Assembly (NCBI GenBank): GCA_030607655.1
Contig: JAUWJN010000136.1
Span: 1-6,940 of the forward strand
Length of the DNA stretch: 6,940 bases
Reading direction: 5' to 3'
From: a bacterium
Lineage (GTDB): Bacteria; Armatimonadota; Zipacnadia; Zipacnadales; Zipacnadaceae
Shown here: positions 1-6,038 of the stretch, one piece after another
Position numbering within the stretch: the first letter of the stretch is position 1
How the letters are laid out: every line of letters begins with the position of its first letter
Notes under the pieces: model-generated
What the model saw: the letters and a program-made list of their open reading frames with translations, nothing else
The model's database searches: none
Told to the model about the DNA's origin: nothing
Position numbers and translations under genes: made by a program

Positions 1-1
1 A

Positions 2-415
2 CATAATATCATTGGCGCTAATGTCCCACAGGCCCAGCGGCTGCTCATCGGTGAAACCTTCAATCCGCCAGGCAACTGGTCAAGCTATCCCCCTCATAAA
101 CACGAGGAGGACAATTACCCCTTTGAGGTGAATATGGAGGAAATCTATCACTTCCGCACCAATCCGGCCCAGGGCTTTGGTATTCAGCGCATAAATACCG
201 ATGATCGCAGTCTGGATGAGACGTACGCCGTTGAGAATGAGGATACTGTCCTGATACCAGGAGGTTATCATCCGGTGGCCGCCGCGCCCGGGTATCAACT
301 GTATTATCTATGGATGATGGCCGGATTTACTGATCGGCGGATGGCGCCCCGCGATGACCCGCAGCACGCTTGGGTCAAGGCCACGGGCGAGATGGCGCGC
401 GATATGGGCTTCTAG
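2..415 (+). CDS. iolB: 5-deoxy-glucuronate isomerase IolB, 5'-truncated (C-terminal half)
   Basis: The reading frame is open from base 2 to a TAG at 413-415 and gives 137 residues, cut at the left edge. The family is about 270 residues long, so this is roughly the C-terminal half. Hallmarks of the bicupin IolB/KduI family are visible: RLLIGETFNPPGNWSSYPPH, with a PPHKH metal-site motif (His32 and His34 of the visible part), the MEEIYHF strand with its glutamates, TDDRSLDETY, and IPGGYHPVAAAPGYQLYYLW. IolB converts 5-deoxy-D-glucuronate to 5-dehydro-2-deoxy-D-gluconate in cytoplasmic myo-inositol catabolism; this is family knowledge. No other iol gene is visible here, so the rest of the pathway would have to lie to the left or elsewhere. 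The next open frame starts 15 bases after the stop. Confidence 0.95.
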   Translation, partial: HNIIGANVPQAQRLLIGETFNPPGNWSSYPPHKHEEDNYPFEVNMEEIYHFRTNPAQGFGIQRINTDDRSLDETYAVENEDTVLIPGGYHPVAAAPGYQLYYLWMMAGFTDRRMAPRDDPQHAWVKATGEMARDMGF

Positions 416-430
416 GAGAGGCAACTGACT

Positions 431-713
431 ATGAACGGCCAGCTCAAAGTTGGGGCCGATAACGAGATCAGCAACATTGAGCGGAATATCTACGGTAGTT
501 TTGCTGAACACTTGGGCCGCGGAATCTACAGAGCATCGGGCCACCAGTGAAGCAGCCGGGCGCATACTAATTTCGGACGACATCCGCGACCACAACACTT
601 TTGAAGAGCCAGAGAGGGTACAGCCGCGCGAAGTAGAAATTTCCATAGAGGGAGGGAGAGTGCACCATACCCTCCCAGCTAAGTCACTGACCGTACTGGA
701 CATAGCATTATAA
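431..713 (+). pseudogene. GH51 alpha-L-arabinofuranosidase remnant with internal deletion and frame change
   Basis: An ATG at 431, preceded by AGGAG at 414-418, opens a 39-residue frame ending at TGA 548-550. It contains NIYGSFAEHLGRGIY, the conserved N-terminus of GH51 arabinofuranosidases (compare IYGSFIEHLGR in the family). From about base 543, in another frame, the sequence reads SEAAGRILISDD, then DHNTFEEPERVQPRE, then LPAKSLTVLDIAL, ending at TAA 711-713. This is the usual extreme C-terminal beta-domain of the same enzymes (HNTF..P..V.PR and LPA.S..VL). Only about 95 of roughly 500 family residues remain; the TIM-barrel core with both catalytic glutamates is absent. The intact ancestor would have released L-arabinofuranose from hemicellulose. 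A 264-base frame from 450 (87 residues) covers the C-terminal piece, but its first 30 or so residues are out-of-frame readings of the N-terminal piece, so it is not likely to be a real protein. Confidence 0.85.
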
Positions 714-773
714 GCAGTTTATTTCGTATAAGGATATTACTAATCAATTATCTACCTGAGGAGGGTAATTATA

Positions 774-1706
774 ATGACACAGTCGTGGCGACAGTTGATG
801 GACATAGGATTGATCCACTTTATGGCTTACCCGCAGGCAACCGAACCGCCGGCGGTTCAAGAGACTATTCGGAAGTTAGCCGCCGACGACTTCTTTGATG
901 TTCTGGAGATTAAGCGGGTGGCGCAGCCCGGTGTGCACGACGAATTGCGGGCTATCGCTGAGCAAAGCGGTATCACCTACGGTTTGGCTGCCCAGCCTAA
1001 CTTGTTGGGCGGCAAGCTGAGCCTTAATGACCCCGATGACCAGGGCCGTCAAACTGCTGTGGATGACGTGAAGAAGTCCATTGATGCGGCTTATGAACTG
1101 GATGCTAAGATCACCGCGGTGCTTAGCGGCCCCGACCCGGACAATGATGACCAACGCAGTAAGGAGATGGACCTGCTGGTAGACACGCTGGTTGAACTGT
1201 GCAGGTACGCCCAGAGCAAGGCGGACGACTATCTTTGCTGGATTTCCCTGGAGGCCTTTGACGATACGATTGACAAAAAGTGCCTCATCGGGCCAACACC
1301 TCGCGCCGTTGAGTTGGCCGAGCGCGTGCGCCAACAGGTGGATAACTTCGGCCTGCTTATTGACCTCTCTCACCTGCCGTTATTGCACGAATCGCCCAGC
1401 GAGTGCCTCAGCCAGGCCAGTGAATATCTTATTCACGCCCACGCGGGCAACTGCATGATGGCCGACACTGAGGACCCAGCCTATGGGGATATGCATCCCC
1501 GCTTTGGCTATCCGGGCAGCGAGAATGATGTGGCTGAGCTGCGTGAGTATATGGAGAGCCTCATCTACGTGGGGTACTTCCAGTCTGAAGTCCCCACTAG
1601 CAAGCCGATCGTCAGCTTTGAGGTAAAACCCGTCGGCGATGAGGACCCCGACCTCATAGTCGCCCAGACCAAACGTACCTTCCGCCGGATGTGGGCGGAA
1701 CTGTAG
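774..1706 (+). CDS. Sugar phosphate isomerase/epimerase-like TIM-barrel protein (xylose isomerase-like, AP endonuclease 2 superfamily)
   Basis: This 310-residue protein has the expected length for a single xylose-isomerase-like TIM barrel. The four-point metal site of the superfamily can be read in order: Glu160 in ISLEAF, Asp197 and His200 in LLIDLSH, His223 in IHAHAGN, and Glu283 in SFEVKP. The segment HAHAGNCMM followed by YGDMHPRFGYPGSEND is typical of a subfamily usually labelled only 'sugar phosphate isomerase/epimerase'; the substrate is not known. No signal peptide or membrane segment is seen, so it is cytoplasmic. The ATG at 774 has GAGGAGGG at 758-765, eight bases upstream. A second in-frame ATG at 798 (MDIGLIHF) fits the family N-terminus but has no comparable ribosome site. 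Its position next to iolB, a glycerate kinase and another TIM-barrel isomerase suggests a role in sugar or polyol catabolism (inference). Confidence 0.88.
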   Translation: MTQSWRQLMDIGLIHFMAYPQATEPPAVQETIRKLAADDFFDVLEIKRVAQPGVHDELRAIAEQSGITYGLAAQPNLLGGKLSLNDPDDQGRQTAVDDVKKSIDAAYELDAKITAVLSGPDPDNDDQRSKEMDLLVDTLVELCRYAQSKADDYLCWISLEAFDDTIDKKCLIGPTPRAVELAERVRQQVDNFGLLIDLSHLPLLHESPSECLSQASEYLIHAHAGNCMMADTEDPAYGDMHPRFGYPGSENDVAELREYMESLIYVGYFQSEVPTSKPIVSFEVKPVGDEDPDLIVAQTKRTFRRMWAEL

Positions 1707-1707
1707 T

Positions 1708-1767
1708 AACGACAGAGAACAGCAGACAACGACAGACAATAACAGACGACGGCAGAAAACGGCGGGC
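1708..1767 (+). repeat. Degenerate 10-bp tandem repeat, about six units
   Basis: Read in steps of ten from 1708, the units are AACGACAGAG, AACAGCAGAC, AACGACAGAC, AATAACAGAC, GACGGCAGAA and AACGGCGGGC. The consensus is AACGACAGAC. The array begins two bases after the stop codon of the upstream isomerase gene and runs straight into the palindrome at 1764-1791. The last two units are the weakest matches. No known function; it may be a slippage-derived minisatellite. Confidence 0.7.
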
Positions 1768-1796
1768 GGAAGTTGTTAGCAACTTCCGCCCCTACA
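1756..1796 (+). repeat. Dispersed palindromic repeat, copy 1 (ends in CCCTACA)
   Basis: The core is a perfect 12-bp stem, GGGCGGAAGTTG (1764-1775) with CAACTTCCGCCC (1780-1791), around a TTAG loop, followed by CTACA. The 41-base unit including the left flank AAAACGGC is repeated at 3035-3075 with four differences, two of which form one compensating base pair. No T-run follows, so it is not a standard intrinsic terminator. It ends 17 bases before the GTG of the glycerate kinase gene, where no good Shine-Dalgarno site is seen. A transcript would carry this hairpin in the kinase leader. Confidence 0.88.
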
Positions 1797-1812
1797 TACG
1801 GACACGAATAAA

Positions 1813-2958
1813 GTGAAGATAGTAGTAGCACCTGATTCATTCAAGGGCTGTCTGTCAGCCCCAGAGGTCTGCACTGCCTTGGCGGAGGGCATTGCAGCGG
1901 CTGACAGCCAGATCGAGGTAATATCGGTGCCCCTGGCCGACGGCGGCGAGGGAACCGTGGACGCTCTGGTGCAGGCCACCGGCGGCAAGTTTATCAGTGT
2001 GGAGGTAGAAGGGCCGCTGGGCGATTCCCTTACGGCTGTCTTTGGTATCCTTGGGGACGGCGAGACGGCAGTTATCGAGATGGCCGCGGCCTCAGGGCTG
2101 CCGCTGGTCCCCGAGGAGCAGCGCGATCCGCTGCGTACTACTACCTACGGCACTGGTCAGTTGATAAAGGCAGCCTTAGATCAGGGCTGCCAGCAGTTAA
2201 TCGTCGGCATCGGCGGCAGCGCTACCAATGACGGCGGGGCAGGGATGGCGCAAGCTCTGGGCGTCCAGATGCTGGACAAAGAAGGCCAACTGATACCCCG
2301 AGTTAGCGGTGGACGCCTCAAAGACATTGCCCATATTGATATCTCCGGGTTGGATAGCCAACTAGCCGAGTGTCAAGTGCGGGTAGCCTGTGATGTTGAT
2401 AATCCACTGTATGGTCCCCAGGGGGCCGCCTATGTATATGCGCCCCAGAAGGGCGCTACTGGTGACCAAGTAAAAGAGCTTGAGGCGGGCCTGCGGCATT
2501 ACGCTAGCATCCTGGCGGAACAGCTAGGCAAATCAGTAGCCGAAATACCGGGAGCTGGGGCGGCCGGCGGGCTGGGGGCCGGCTTACTAGCCTTCGCGGA
2601 TGCTTCGTTGGAGCCAGGCGTAGAGATTGTGACCGAGGTAGTGGAATTACGCGAAAAAGTCCAGGGAGCTGACCTGATAATCACCGGCGAGGGCCGCATT
2701 GATAAACAAACCGCCTTCGGCAAAGCTCCCAGTGCTCCGGCTCGTCTAGGCCAGGAGTTGGGCATTCCCGTTATTGGCATCGGCGGCAGCGTTGACCCGG
2801 AGGCAGTCGAGTTATACCAGCAGGGGTTCACGGCTTTGTTCTCCTGTGTGAATGGCCCCATCAGTTTGGCGGAGGCTATGGAGCCGCAGACCGCGCGCCG
2901 ATTACTCAGCTTCACGGCCTCGCAGATCATCAAAATGCTCATGGCGTGGCGGCAATAG
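1813..2958 (+). CDS. glxK: Glycerate kinase (GarK/GlxK family, PF02595 type)
   Basis: This enzyme phosphorylates D-glycerate with ATP to phosphoglycerate; this family is usually described as making 2-phosphoglycerate. The 381-residue length is normal and the conserved blocks occur in order: VVAPDSFKG (4-11), VPLADGGEGTVDAL (39-52), RDPLRTTTYGTG (104-115), GIGGSATNDGGAGM (132-145), VACDVDNPLYGPQGA (191-205), PQKGA (211-215), PGAGAAGGLGAG (246-257) and TGEGRIDKQT (291-300). The GTG start is chosen because it falls exactly at the family N-terminus (MKIVVAPDSFKG). The upstream bases show no convincing Shine-Dalgarno sequence, but a strong palindrome ends close before it. It is cytoplasmic. Lying between two TIM-barrel isomerases, it probably drains glycerate from a sugar or sugar-acid route into glycolysis (inference). 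The family assignment is firm; the choice of garK or glxK as symbol is by convention only. Confidence 0.95.
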   Translation: MKIVVAPDSFKGCLSAPEVCTALAEGIAAADSQIEVISVPLADGGEGTVDALVQATGGKFISVEVEGPLGDSLTAVFGILGDGETAVIEMAAASGLPLVPEEQRDPLRTTTYGTGQLIKAALDQGCQQLIVGIGGSATNDGGAGMAQALGVQMLDKEGQLIPRVSGGRLKDIAHIDISGLDSQLAECQVRVACDVDNPLYGPQGAAYVYAPQKGATGDQVKELEAGLRHYASILAEQLGKSVAEIPGAGAAGGLGAGLLAFADASLEPGVEIVTEVVELREKVQGADLIITGEGRIDKQTAFGKAPSAPARLGQELGIPVIGIGGSVDPEAVELYQQGFTALFSCVNGPISLAEAMEPQTARRLLSFTASQIIKMLMAWRQ

Positions 2959-2978
2959 TCTCTATAGTCTCACTGAAA

Positions 2979-3011
2979 TGTAGGGGCGGATGTCCGCAGG
3001 ATCATCCGCCC
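2979..3011 (-). repeat. Palindromic repeat related to the CCCTACA elements, inverted orientation
   Basis: TGTAGGGGCGGA at 2979-2990 is the exact reverse complement of the right end of the copy at 1756-1796 (TCCGCCCCTACA). The stem is GGGCGGATG (2984-2992) with CATCCGCCC (3003-3011). Inside it, TCC and GGA can also pair around a GCA loop, leaving one bulged T at 3002. The stem sequence beyond the shared end differs from the other two copies. It starts 20 bases after the glycerate kinase stop, and no T-run follows, so it is a weak terminator candidate. Confidence 0.75.
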
Positions 3012-3034
3012 AGGGGTGGCATTGGCGTGGATAC

Positions 3035-3075
3035 AAAACGACGGCCGGAAGTTGTTACCAACTTCCGGCCCTACA
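3035..3075 (+). repeat. Dispersed palindromic repeat, copy 2 (ends in CCCTACA)
   Basis: The stem is GGCCGGAAGTTG (3043-3054) with CAACTTCCGGCC (3059-3070) around a TTAC loop, followed by CTACA. It matches 1756-1796 over 41 bases with four differences. The stem position that is G-C in copy 1 (1766 with 1789) is C-G here (3045 with 3068), so pairing is kept. It lies 36 bases before the start of the next isomerase-like gene and faces the inverted relative at 2979-3011. Confidence 0.88.
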
Positions 3076-3110
3076 ACCGACTATCGTAGTTACCAAAGGA
3101 GGAAGATACT

Positions 3111-3932
3111 ATGTACGTAGGAATGTTAACCGCTCCCTTTCTTAAGGATGGTCTGGAGACGGTGATTAGCTTTGCGAGTCAGGCCGGGTTTGAGTGGCTG
3201 GAAGTATGGGCCACTGAGGATTGTCAGCACTTTGACATAAACAGAACCGAAAGTTGGGCGGCGGACATCCGTGAGGCAGGTTTGTCCATTAGCAGCCTGG
3301 CCGGATATATTGATATTACTGCCGCCGACCAGGCCGAGCGGGAACACAACCAGCAATGGATGCTTAGTCTGGTGGCAGCTTGCCAGCAGGCGGGTACGGA
3401 CGTGCTGTGCTGCAACGCGGGGCTGCCGCCGCCAGGGATGAGCCGGGAGGAGGCTCTGGAACAACTGGCGGCACCGTTTCTGCGCCAGCTCTGTGCGCAG
3501 GCAGCCGACGCCGGTATAAAAATAGCCCTGGAGAACTGGTATGCTACGAATATTATGCACTTGGGCCAGTGGGATATGCTATTTGAAATGGTGCCTGACG
3601 AGAATATGGGGCTGAACTTTGATCCTTCCCACCTGGTGGTGCAGGACATAGACTATCTGGCGGCGGTAGAGAAGTTTGCCGATAGAATCTTCCACACCCA
3701 CGCGAAAGATACCGAGATCCTGGCCCACCAGCTAGCCTATACCGGCAATAAGAGCGATGGCTGGTGGCGGTTTGTAATTCCTGGCTTCGGCGAGATAGAT
3801 TGGGGAATATATATCAGCCGACTGCGGGATAACGGCTACGATGGGGTACTGAGCATCGAGCATGAAGACCGCGCCTGGGGCCGCGAGGAAGGTTTCATCA
3901 AGGGCCGGCAACACCTGAGCCAGTTTGTGTGA
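3111..3932 (+). CDS. Sugar phosphate isomerase/epimerase-like TIM-barrel protein
   Basis: This 273-residue protein is a single xylose-isomerase-like TIM barrel (AP endonuclease 2 superfamily). Metal-site residues are visible in order: Glu141 in IALENW, Asp171 and His174 in NFDPSH, His197 in HTHAKD, and Glu250 in LSIEHED. The block WWRFVIPGFGEIDW, followed by the last strand LSIEHED, is typical of the 'sugar phosphate isomerase/epimerase' group that includes IolE/IolH-like proteins. The substrate cannot be told from sequence. It is clearly diverged from the protein at 774-1706, which has a different C-terminal half, so the two are unlikely to be a recent duplication. The ATG at 3111 has AAAGGAGG at 3095-3102. 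It is cytoplasmic. Its place after the glycerate kinase gene suggests the same catabolic unit (inference). Confidence 0.9.
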   Translation: MYVGMLTAPFLKDGLETVISFASQAGFEWLEVWATEDCQHFDINRTESWAADIREAGLSISSLAGYIDITAADQAEREHNQQWMLSLVAACQQAGTDVLCCNAGLPPPGMSREEALEQLAAPFLRQLCAQAADAGIKIALENWYATNIMHLGQWDMLFEMVPDENMGLNFDPSHLVVQDIDYLAAVEKFADRIFHTHAKDTEILAHQLAYTGNKSDGWWRFVIPGFGEIDWGIYISRLRDNGYDGVLSIEHEDRAWGREEGFIKGRQHLSQFV

Positions 3933-4090
3933 ATTACAGCATTCTGCGCAACATACCCAGCGGGCAGGGGATTACTTGCTCTGTTCTCCATATATGGGGA
4001 GCGGATCGGTGGCAGAGTGTTGCCAAGTACATTCGTCTGAACTTGAATTGCTGCTATTCTACCTCCTACGGACAGGCTACACCCCACCAA

Positions 4091-4135
4091 TTACTATGGC
4101 CAGCATAACCAACAGATAGGACGTTACTATGGCCA
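4091..4135 (+). repeat. 12-bp direct repeat duplicating a start-codon context
   Basis: TTACTATGGCCA occurs at 4091-4102 and again at 4124-4135, 33 bases apart, so the two ATGs (4096 and 4129) share a frame. The first opens only a seven-codon frame (MASITNR) stopped by TAG at 4117-4119. The second is the start of the DUF1015 gene. The only possible ribosome site near the second start is the weak GATAGGA at 4115-4121, which overlaps the stop of the mini-frame. This may be a chance duplication or a small leader frame. The rest of the 196-base gap (3933-4128) shows no convincing gene, promoter or terminator. Confidence 0.5.
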
Positions 4136-5466
4136 CAGTTCAACCTTTTCGTGGCTGGCGCTACAACCCGCAAAAGGTAAAAAATATCGCGAGTGTACTC
4201 GCGCCGCCGTACGATGTCATTAACGAAGCCCAGTGGGCCGACTACTGTGCGCGCAGTCCATACAATATCGTCCGCCTCACCCTGGGCCAGCCCTCGCTGG
4301 TGTCCGATGCCTACTTATCCCGGTATCCACAGGTAGCGGATGATTTGAACCATTGGCGGGATGAGGGCATATTAATTCAGGAAGAAGCGCCCGCGGTTTA
4401 TGTATACGAGCAGGATTATGAGGCCCCGTTGGAAGGGCAAACTAAGCGCCGTGGTTACATCGCGGCGGTCAAGCTTCACGACTACGACGAGAAGGTGATA
4501 CTACCCCACGAGCAAATACGGCCAGTGGTTAAAACCGAGCGCCTGTCGCTTATGCGGGCCTGCCAATGTACCTTCAGCCAAATCTTCGGTCTGTTCTCGG
4601 ACCCCAGCCGCACAGATGCCAATCTGATAGCATCCGCTTTGCCCCCGGTACCTTTATTTGAGGTTACCGATGACGACGGTGTAGTGCACCGTATGTGGTG
4701 CATAACCTCACCGGAGACGCTGGCGGCAATTAGTGCGGCGCTGGCGGACAAGCAAATCATTATCGCCGACGGCCATCACCGCTACCAAGCGGCGCTCGCC
4801 TATCGTGATGAGATGCGGGACGAGCACGGTCTCCTGTCCCCAGCACCCTGGGAACACACTACTATGCTTCTGTGTAACGTGGACGCCGGCGCGCTGACTA
4901 TCCTGCCTTCGCACCGATTGATAAGGGAACTACCGGTCGCCTCGTTCAAGTACCTGGAGGACCTGGGCGGCGGCATCTTCACGGTCAGTGAGCGAGCGCT
5001 GACCAAAGAGCCGACGCAGCGCCGTACGGTATTGCGGGCAATGATAGAGGAGATGCGCGAGGTCGGTAAGAATAGTCATATATTCGGCATTTACACCGGT
5101 GAGAACAAAATATCGCTGCTGACTGCACCCCGGGGCGCACCCGAGGTGGGCAATTTTATGCCTGACCGCTCGGCAGCGTGGCGGAATCTGGACCTGGCTG
5201 TTCTACATCACATTATGATTGACAAGCTGCTTGGCCTCAGCGGGCGCTACGCCGAGAGTCAGAACAATATATTCTTCACCAAGAGCGCTGCGGAAGCGCT
5301 TAGGACAGTTGACTCGGGAGAATCGGCGCTGGCCATCTTGATCAATCCGCCTCAGGTCGAGGACGTAATGGCCATCGCCACATCAGACGATCAAATGCCG
5401 CAAAAGGGAACTTACTTCTATCCCAAACCCCTAGCTGGGGTCGTTATGTACGACTTGCGGCCGTAA
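4129..5466 (+). CDS. DUF1015 family protein (PF06245 type)
   Basis: This 445-residue protein has near full length for DUF1015. Conserved blocks are visible: VQPFRGWRYNP at the N-terminus, LAPPYDVI (24-31), SPYNIVRLTLG (43-53), YVYEQDY (91-97), RRGYIAAVKL (107-116), VILPHEQI (123-130), IADGHHRYQAAL (212-223), ILPSHRLI (258-265) and the C-terminal FYPKPLAGVVMYDL. No signal peptide or membrane segment is present. The biochemical role is not settled. From general knowledge, DUF1015 genes often lie near serine-biosynthesis genes, and the DGHHR core resembles the motif of ParB/sulfiredoxin-fold serine kinases; a kinase or nucleotide-binding role is therefore possible but unproven. The start follows a weak GATAGGA at 4115-4121. 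The cyclophilin-like gene begins 28 bases after its stop, so the two are probably cotranscribed. Confidence 0.93.
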   Translation: MATVQPFRGWRYNPQKVKNIASVLAPPYDVINEAQWADYCARSPYNIVRLTLGQPSLVSDAYLSRYPQVADDLNHWRDEGILIQEEAPAVYVYEQDYEAPLEGQTKRRGYIAAVKLHDYDEKVILPHEQIRPVVKTERLSLMRACQCTFSQIFGLFSDPSRTDANLIASALPPVPLFEVTDDDGVVHRMWCITSPETLAAISAALADKQIIIADGHHRYQAALAYRDEMRDEHGLLSPAPWEHTTMLLCNVDAGALTILPSHRLIRELPVASFKYLEDLGGGIFTVSERALTKEPTQRRTVLRAMIEEMREVGKNSHIFGIYTGENKISLLTAPRGAPEVGNFMPDRSAAWRNLDLAVLHHIMIDKLLGLSGRYAESQNNIFFTKSAAEALRTVDSGESALAILINPPQVEDVMAIATSDDQMPQKGTYFYPKPLAGVVMYDLRP

Positions 5467-5494
5467 GGCCCTCGGCTGTCAAAGGAGAAAGCTA

Positions 5495-5869
5495 ATGGCA
5501 AAACGTATTCAGATTACGGCGAGCGATGTAAGTGTTGCCGCCGAGCTAAATGATACCAAGACTGCTGATTTTATCTGGGAGGCCCTGCCTCTTGAAGCCG
5601 CAGCGCAGACCTGGGGGGATGAGATATACTTCGGTATCCCTGTGAGTGCCGAGAATGAGAAGCCGCAGGAAGTCGTGGAACTGGGTGACTTAGGTTACTG
5701 GCCGCCGGGGTCGGCGTTCTGCATCTTCTTCGGGCCCACGCCAATGAGCAGCGGAGATGAGATACGTCCGGCCAGTCCGGTCACAGTATTGGGCAAGATT
5801 GACGGCGATCCGACTGTCTTCAAATCCGTAGCCTTGGGGACCGCAGTAAAAATAGAAAAGGCTGAATAG
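5495..5869 (+). CDS. Cyclophilin-like fold protein (TM1367 / PF04126 type)
   Basis: This 124-residue single-domain protein matches the bacterial and archaeal cyclophilin-like family typified by Thermotoga maritima TM1367. Characteristic blocks are AELNDTKTADFIWEALP (16-32), TWGDEIYF (39-46), GDLGYWPPGSAFCIFFGPTP (64-83) and GDEIRPASPVTVLG (87-100). The fold is cyclophilin-like, but prolyl isomerase activity has not been generally shown for this family, so no enzyme activity is claimed. It lacks a signal peptide and is probably cytoplasmic. The ATG at 5495 has AAAGGAG at 5481-5487 at good spacing. It lies 28 bases after the DUF1015 stop, suggesting a two-gene unit. About 169 bases without a gene follow. 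Confidence 0.9.
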   Translation: MAKRIQITASDVSVAAELNDTKTADFIWEALPLEAAAQTWGDEIYFGIPVSAENEKPQEVVELGDLGYWPPGSAFCIFFGPTPMSSGDEIRPASPVTVLGKIDGDPTVFKSVALGTAVKIEKAE

Positions 5870-5932
5870 TTCCCCTGCCTAGCCCTTAGGAGCGCATCGG
5901 CAGCACAATATCCTTAGTGGCCTCTCTGTCGC

Positions 5933-5967
5933 AAGCCGATAGGTCACTGTAACCTAATCGTTAGCTT
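5933..5967 (+). repeat. Imperfect hairpin downstream of the cyclophilin-like gene
   Basis: Three short blocks pair in order: AAGC (5933-5936) with GCTT (5964-5967), CGAT (5937-5940) with ATCG (5957-5960), and AGGT (5941-5944) with ACCT (5952-5955). The right arm has a bulged A at 5956 and a TTA bulge at 5961-5963. No T-run follows, so an intrinsic terminator is not supported. It could be a decayed transposon end or a folded 3' untranslated region. Confidence 0.4.
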
Positions 5968-5969
5968 AG

Positions 5970-5980
5970 GGGACAGTCCC
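5970..5980. repeat. Short inverted repeat GGGACAGTCCC
   Basis: GGGAC (5970-5974) and GTCCC (5976-5980) are perfect inverted repeats around a single A. The site lies between the end of the high-GC genes and the AT-rich ATP-grasp gene, directly after the imperfect hairpin at 5933-5967. Such GGGACAGTCCC words occur in several repeat families, but one copy in this window does not identify one. It could also be a small operator. Confidence 0.4.
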
Positions 5981-6023
5981 ACATGCAGAAAGAGACATAA
6001 CTTTACCACAATAGCCTAGGGCT

Positions 6024-6029
6024 AGGGAG
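6024..6029 (+). promoter_or_regulatory. Shine-Dalgarno site deciding the start of the ATP-grasp gene
   Basis: AGGGAG at 6024-6029 lies nine bases before a GTG at 6039 that is in frame with the ATP-grasp protein; an in-frame TAA at 6033-6035 rules out anything earlier. The later in-frame ATG at 6063 has only a weak GGGAA (6051-6055) before it. Spacing therefore favours GTG 6039, although the family-like sequence begins near the ATG. Confidence 0.5.
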
Positions 6030-6038
6030 AAATAAATT

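Noticed and set aside
450..713. An 87-residue open frame that could be called a hypothetical protein
   Set aside because: Its first 30 or so residues are an out-of-frame reading of the GH51 N-terminal piece, and the rest is the GH51 C-terminus. It is better treated as part of the pseudogene.
714..757. Promoter before the first isomerase gene, with TATAAG at 727-732 as a -10 box
   Set aside because: The sequence 17 bases upstream (around 704-709) does not resemble a -35 box, so the match in an AT-rich gap is not convincing.
2979..3011. Rho-independent terminator after the glycerate kinase gene
   Set aside because: The stem is strong but no T-run follows, and the sequence belongs to the dispersed palindrome family.
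1756..3075. CRISPR array
   Set aside because: Only two close copies of the palindrome exist, about 1.3 kb apart with a gene between them; there is no regular spacing.
308..3649. Several long open frames on the minus strand opposite the metabolic genes (for example 876-1373, 2499-2942, 3224-3649)
   Set aside because: They lie fully opposite well-supported genes, have no recognisable domains and are explained by GC-rich codon usage on the coding strand.
4043..4071. Promoter with TTGAAT at 4043-4048 as a -35 box
   Set aside because: No acceptable -10 box lies at the right distance; the sequence there is CTACGGACA.
3925..4119. A 64-residue frame starting with TTG in the gap before the DUF1015 gene
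   Set aside because: It overlaps the end of the isomerase gene, has no ribosome site and resembles no family I know; it seems to be a chance frame.
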